Position numbers and translations under genes: made by a program | The notes under the pieces: model-generated | The model's input: the letters and a program-made list of their open reading frames with translations, nothing else | What the model was told of the DNA's origin: nothing | Database searches by the model: none | In this document: in pieces, positions 5,480 to 7,832 of the stretch | Layout of the letters: each line of letters starts with the position of its first letter | Numbering within the stretch: position 1 is the first letter of the stretch | Assembly (NCBI GenBank): GCA_947587565.1 | Contig: CANPYA010000060.1 | Span: 1-7,832, forward strand | DNA: 7,832 nt | Direction: 5' to 3' | Source: an uncultured Bacilli bacterium | GTDB lineage: Bacteria > Bacillota_I > Bacilli_A > RF39 > UBA660

Positions 5480-5722
5480 CTATTCAAAGAATTTATCAAT
5501 CCGGGTATTAAGAACTACCGAAATCTTATATAAAGTATCGATTGAGCAACCAACCTTGCCTTTTTTAAATTCTAGTCTTCTTGTGAAATCATAAGATTTG
5601 TCAATATCTAGGGCTAGTTGTTCTTGAGTAATTCCTGCTAGAGTGCGATACTTCTTAATGTTTTCGGATATCCTTTTCCTGATATCATCTTTGAATTCAA
5701 AATCTCTCTTAAATGCTGTCAT
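5480..5722 (-). CDS. XRE-family (HTH_3) DNA-binding regulator
   Basis: An 80-residue protein made almost wholly of a Cro/C1-type helix-turn-helix at residues 18-79. Family landmarks: NIKKYRTLAGITQEQLA at 21-37 (helix 1 and helix 2), recognition helix near KSYDFTRRLE at 42-51, and SIDTLYKISVVL at 60-71 before the closing DKFF. It probably acts as a dimeric repressor; no ligand or dimer-extension domain is present. Start at 5722 is supported by GGTGG seven bases upstream, and no other start codon exists in frame before the domain. It is divergent from the operon that starts at 5876, whose promoter holds a perfect palindrome, making that operon a likely target. I found no convincing promoter for this gene in the 153-base gap. 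Confidence 0.88.
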   Translation of the reverse strand: MTAFKRDFEFKDDIRKRISENIKKYRTLAGITQEQLALDIDKSYDFTRRLEFKKGKVGCSIDTLYKISVVLNTRIDKFFE

Positions 5723-5768
5723 TTTATAACCACCATCTATATTGTTTCAAAAAAAGATTAATTTGTCC

Positions 5769-5785
5769 GGGAACTAATATGTCCC
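5769..5785. other. Imperfect inverted repeat in the divergent intergenic gap
   Basis: GGGA and TCCC flank a 9-base AT-rich centre (GGGAACTAATATGTCCC). It lies mid-way between the XRE gene and the operon at 5876 and is unusually GC-rich for the gap. It could be a second operator, but the arms are only four bases, so chance is possible. Confidence 0.25.
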
Positions 5786-5818
5786 TAAAAATTTCTGCCT
5801 TAAAAACTCGAGAAGATA

Positions 5819-5847
5819 TTTACAAAACCAAAGTCCTTTGGTATAAT
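5819..5847 (+). promoter_or_regulatory. Promoter of the helical-repeat operon
   Basis: -35 TTTACA (5819-5824, 5 of 6), a 17-base spacer, and a perfect -10 TATAAT (5842-5847) preceded by TGG. The start point would fall near 5854, giving a leader of about 20 bases with the ribosome site GGGAG. Confidence 0.85.
5827..5842. promoter_or_regulatory. Perfect 16-bp palindrome in the promoter spacer (candidate operator)
   Basis: ACCAAAG and CTTTGGT are perfect inverted arms around a TC centre. It fills the spacer between -35 and -10 of the operon promoter, so a bound protein would exclude RNA polymerase. Size and symmetry fit a dimeric XRE-type repressor, and such a gene lies divergently 105 bases away. 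The binding protein is inferred. Confidence 0.6.
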
Positions 5848-5863
5848 TTAATTACAATAAGAG

Positions 5864-5867
5864 GGAG
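5864..5867 (+). promoter_or_regulatory. Ribosome site that fixes the start at 5876
   Basis: GGAG within GAGGGAG lies eight bases before the ATG at 5876. It overlaps a GTG at 5867 that is also in frame, so the GTG has no room for its own ribosome site and the ATG is the likely start. Confidence 0.8.
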
Positions 5868-5875
5868 TGGTTATA

Positions 5876-6961
5876 ATGAAAATGTTAACTGCAGAAATTA
5901 CAAATTTACTAGACAAGTTATATAACCTAAGAGGAGAAGATAGTGTTATATTAACCAAAATGGCTAGTGAAAAAGAAGTTGCTAGTGAAACCAAAGAAAG
6001 GACAACTAACGAAAAAGCTGAACTTCAAGAAAAAATTGCGAATTTAACTGAAGAGTTAGAATTACTTGCTAGTGAAGGGAAAAAATTAGTTGAAGTTTTA
6101 AGTCAAATTAATCCTGAAGACTTTAAAACAGTTTTAGATAAATTACATATTAATTTTAATCCTAGCAAAATAAGTGAAGAAGTTAATAGTTTACTTCCTG
6201 AAACAATTGAAAAAGTTGAAGAAGAACAAAGAGTAGCTAAAGAAAAATTAGTTAATGTTGAAGCCGAAATGAATGAAGCAATTGCCACAATTGAAGAACT
6301 TGCAATTAGAAGAGATGAAGCTTTAGCTAACCAAACTAGATTAAATGAATATTTTGATTTAGCTTTAAATGGTAATATTAATATAACCAGAGATTCAATA
6401 ACTAGTTTATTAGAAAAGTTTGATTTTACAGAAGATGAATCAAGAGAAGCTGCTAAGATATTAATGTTCCCAGAAGATGCTTTATATGAATATGAAGAAA
6501 AATTAAAAAATGCCGAACAATCAGGAAAGAGTATTTCGGAGGTATTCCAAGAAGCTAAAGAAGGAATAGATGAAAAGGTTGAAGAAAATGAACCTGCATC
6601 ACCAAGAGATGAACTTATTAATTTACTTACGGAATTAGGTTTTGATTATTTAGACTTTACAAGTAATGATTTAGAAAAAATTCTTGCTAATTATAATCAA
6701 GCAACATTAAGAAAAAATGTTGAATTTGCCAAAAGTAATGGTTTAAAATTAGATTTATTTGTGGAAAATGTTGCCTTATTATATGATAAAGAATTTGAAT
6801 CTAAAGTTAATAAATTAATGGAAATTGGTAAAGATGCTTTTGATGTTTATTTAAATCCTGATGTTTTAGTTAAACATAATAAAAAATCGTTAGATAATGT
6901 AATTGATACATTTAAAAATAGTGGTTTAGATCCTAAGATTGTACCACTTATGGCTTATTAA
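5876..6961 (+). CDS. Coiled-coil protein with C-terminal mTERF-like helical repeats, unknown function
   Basis: A 361-residue acidic cytosolic protein with no signal peptide or membrane segment. Residues about 25-155 are rich in Glu, Lys and Leu in heptad-like order and should form long coiled coils, broken near 80-115 (NPEDF, NPSKI, LLPET). From about 174 on, short helix modules follow: LLEKFDFTEDE at 178-188, a Glu-rich linker at 205-243, then LLTELGFDYLDF (250-261), LRKNVEFAKSNGL (278-290), FESKVNKLMEIGK (307-319), LNPDVL (326-331) and LDNVIDTFKNSGL (339-351). The spacing of these helices (29 and 32 residues) and the NPxxL turn recall mTERF repeats. No known family is recognised. It is the first gene of an operon; the next gene starts 10 bases on behind AAGGAGG. 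Use of the TTA leucine codon is heavy. Confidence 0.8.
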   Translation: MKMLTAEITNLLDKLYNLRGEDSVILTKMASEKEVASETKERTTNEKAELQEKIANLTEELELLASEGKKLVEVLSQINPEDFKTVLDKLHINFNPSKISEEVNSLLPETIEKVEEEQRVAKEKLVNVEAEMNEAIATIEELAIRRDEALANQTRLNEYFDLALNGNINITRDSITSLLEKFDFTEDESREAAKILMFPEDALYEYEEKLKNAEQSGKSISEVFQEAKEGIDEKVEENEPASPRDELINLLTELGFDYLDFTSNDLEKILANYNQATLRKNVEFAKSNGLKLDLFVENVALLYDKEFESKVNKLMEIGKDAFDVYLNPDVLVKHNKKSLDNVIDTFKNSGLDPKIVPLMAY

Positions 6962-6971
6962 GGAGGTTAAT

Positions 6972-7784
6972 ATGGATAGTCTTAATAAAAAAATAGAATT
7001 ATTACAAGATTATGGTATGCCTGAAAAAGAAATTGCCAAAGTTAAATCAAGATTTATGCCTGCTTTAGGATTAACTTCTTATGATGAATTAAAATCAATG
7101 TTAGATTATTTAAAAGAAAAAAATATTAAAATAAAAAATGCTCGTCATGTTAAAGATTTAGTTAATGAAATAAGTAAAGTTCGTGGTGGTGTTACTCTTT
7201 TAGAAGAAGTGAATGCAGTATCTATTTATGAACAAAATCCTAAATATTTAAGTTATAGTGCTTTTGAAATTAGTAGAAGAATTAATTATTGTAAATTTAA
7301 TAATATTGTTTATCAAAATGAAGATGGTACTTATAAAGATTTTATCTTTAATGAAAAAGAATTTAATCAAGAATTAGAAAGTCATCGAAAGGTAGAAAAA
7401 GAAGAAACTCCCTTAACTGATAATGATTTTAGTTTTGAACCAGTTAATGATGATGATATTAAATTTGTTGAACCCATTCAATATACTCCAAGTGTTGAAG
7501 ATGTGACTCCGACATTTAATGGCTTTGATAATGTTGAACCAACAGAACCTGATTCATTTAAAGAATTAATTAGTTCAGAATTAAGTGAAGATAAATCGGA
7601 AGATAATTTAACAAGTGATCTTAATGATTTAGAAGCCAAGACAACTGATTTTGATGCATTAAAAAGAGAACTTGCTGAATATGGTGAAGGTTTAGAAAAT
7701 TCTACTGATGACTTAGATAATTTAATTAGTTTTAATGATTATAATTTTGATAATGCCGAAGGTTATGGAAGGAGAAGAGCATGA
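6972..7784 (+). CDS. Helical-repeat protein with long acidic tail, unknown function
   Basis: A 270-residue protein. The start at 6972 is set by AAGGAGG five bases upstream. The N-terminal 115 residues are helical: LNKKIELLQDYGMPEKEIAKV (4-24), ELKSMLDYLKEKNI (39-52), then YEQNPKYLSYS (86-96) and FEISRRINYCKFNNI (98-112), with P90 and L93 in the NPxxL turn seen in the protein before it. Residues about 135-262 are rich in Asp, Glu, Asn and Ser and probably disordered; the last residues turn basic (GRRRA). The tail includes short repeats of the DF/DL kind (TDFDAL, TDDLDNL, NDYNFD). Its TGA overlaps the ATG of the next gene by four bases, so the three genes are translationally coupled. I do not know a family for it; a protein-binding or nucleic-acid-binding role is only a guess. 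Confidence 0.8.
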   Translation: MDSLNKKIELLQDYGMPEKEIAKVKSRFMPALGLTSYDELKSMLDYLKEKNIKIKNARHVKDLVNEISKVRGGVTLLEEVNAVSIYEQNPKYLSYSAFEISRRINYCKFNNIVYQNEDGTYKDFIFNEKEFNQELESHRKVEKEETPLTDNDFSFEPVNDDDIKFVEPIQYTPSVEDVTPTFNGFDNVEPTEPDSFKELISSELSEDKSEDNLTSDLNDLEAKTTDFDALKRELAEYGEGLENSTDDLDNLISFNDYNFDNAEGYGRRRA

Positions 7785-7832
7785 AATTTTTAGAAAAATA
7801 TGATTTTAATAAAGAACAAATTGCTGATTTTC
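7781..7832 (+). CDS. Third gene of the helical-repeat operon (partial, cut by window end)
   Basis: ATG at 7781 overlaps the TGA of the gene before it (ATGA), with AAGGAG about eight bases upstream. Only 17 codons are visible: MKFLEKYDFNKEQIADF. This matches the helix module of its neighbours, LLEKFDFTEDE in the first protein and LLQDYGMPEKEIAKV in the second, so it probably encodes another protein of the same repeat class. The rest lies outside the window. Confidence 0.75.
   Translation, partial: MKFLEKYDFNKEQIADF

Noticed and set aside
5867..5875. GTG start for the coiled-coil protein
   Set aside because: The GTG overlaps the ribosome site; the ATG at 5876 has proper spacing.
5713..5925. 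A 70-codon open frame on the + strand beginning inside the XRE gene
   Set aside because: It crosses the divergent promoter region and the start of the helical-repeat gene, has no ribosome site, and its codon use and sequence look random.
6103..6288. A 61-codon open frame on the - strand inside the coiled-coil gene
   Set aside because: Serine/leucine-rich antisense shadow of a Glu/Lys-rich coding sequence; no ribosome site or promoter.
6939..6971. TTG start for the second operon gene
   Set aside because: It lies inside the preceding gene without a ribosome site, whereas ATG at 6972 follows AAGGAGG at 5 bases.

Overview
The window is AT-rich bacterial DNA from the low-GC Gram-positive side of the tree, most likely a gut-type Bacilli lineage near Erysipelotrichia/RF39. 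This placement is inferred from base composition, gene content and Gram-positive style signals: strong AGGAGG-like ribosome sites and TTGACA/TATAAT promoters, often with an extended TGn -10. The genetic code looks standard: TGA ends several genes, and the one tRNA present is tRNA-Trp with a CCA anticodon, so the mycoplasma code does not apply. I see no mobile element, CRISPR array or rRNA.

Layout. (1) 43-1230, +: a cytosolic-type N-acetylmuramoyl-L-alanine amidase with four C-terminal LysM repeats. Its first codons seem frameshifted, because the zinc-binding HGG motif lies in frame upstream of the first usable ATG with no start codon in front of it. (2) 3339 down to 1256, -: a tightly packed four-gene operon (unknown protein, TsaC/YrdC, a protein resembling DUF7666, YbaK/EbsC-type deacylase). 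It is read from a near-consensus promoter. A 43-codon hydrophobic peptide gene with an almost identical promoter sits just upstream. (3) 3654-4097, +: a very short RelA/SpoT synthetase-domain protein, convergent with an unknown 160-residue protein (4617-4135, -). (4) 4788-4715, -: tRNA-Trp with its own terminator. (5) 4861-5280, +: a CwlJ-like cortex hydrolase, followed by a 37-codon extremely basic peptide gene with its own strong promoter. (6) 5722-5480, -: a small XRE-type regulator. (7) 5876 to the window end, +: an operon of at least three genes (coiled-coil/helical-repeat protein, helical-repeat protein with an acidic tail, and the start of a third).

How the genes may work together. The operon at 1256-3339 includes translation-quality and tRNA-modification functions (TsaC for t6A37, YbaK-type for mis-acylated tRNA). 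The amidase resembles mother-cell CwlC-type enzymes, and the hydrolase resembles CwlJ of spore germination, so two wall enzymes of sporulation type lie in one window although no other sporulation gene is visible.

The part most worth following is the right-hand operon. Its proteins share a recurring helix-turn module, L-L-x-x-[FY]-[GD]-[FM] followed by a charged helix, and Asn-Pro-x-x-Leu turns with roughly 30-residue spacing that recall mTERF repeats of eukaryotic organelles. The operon promoter carries a perfect 16-bp palindrome exactly between its -35 and -10, and a divergent XRE repressor gene sits next to it.
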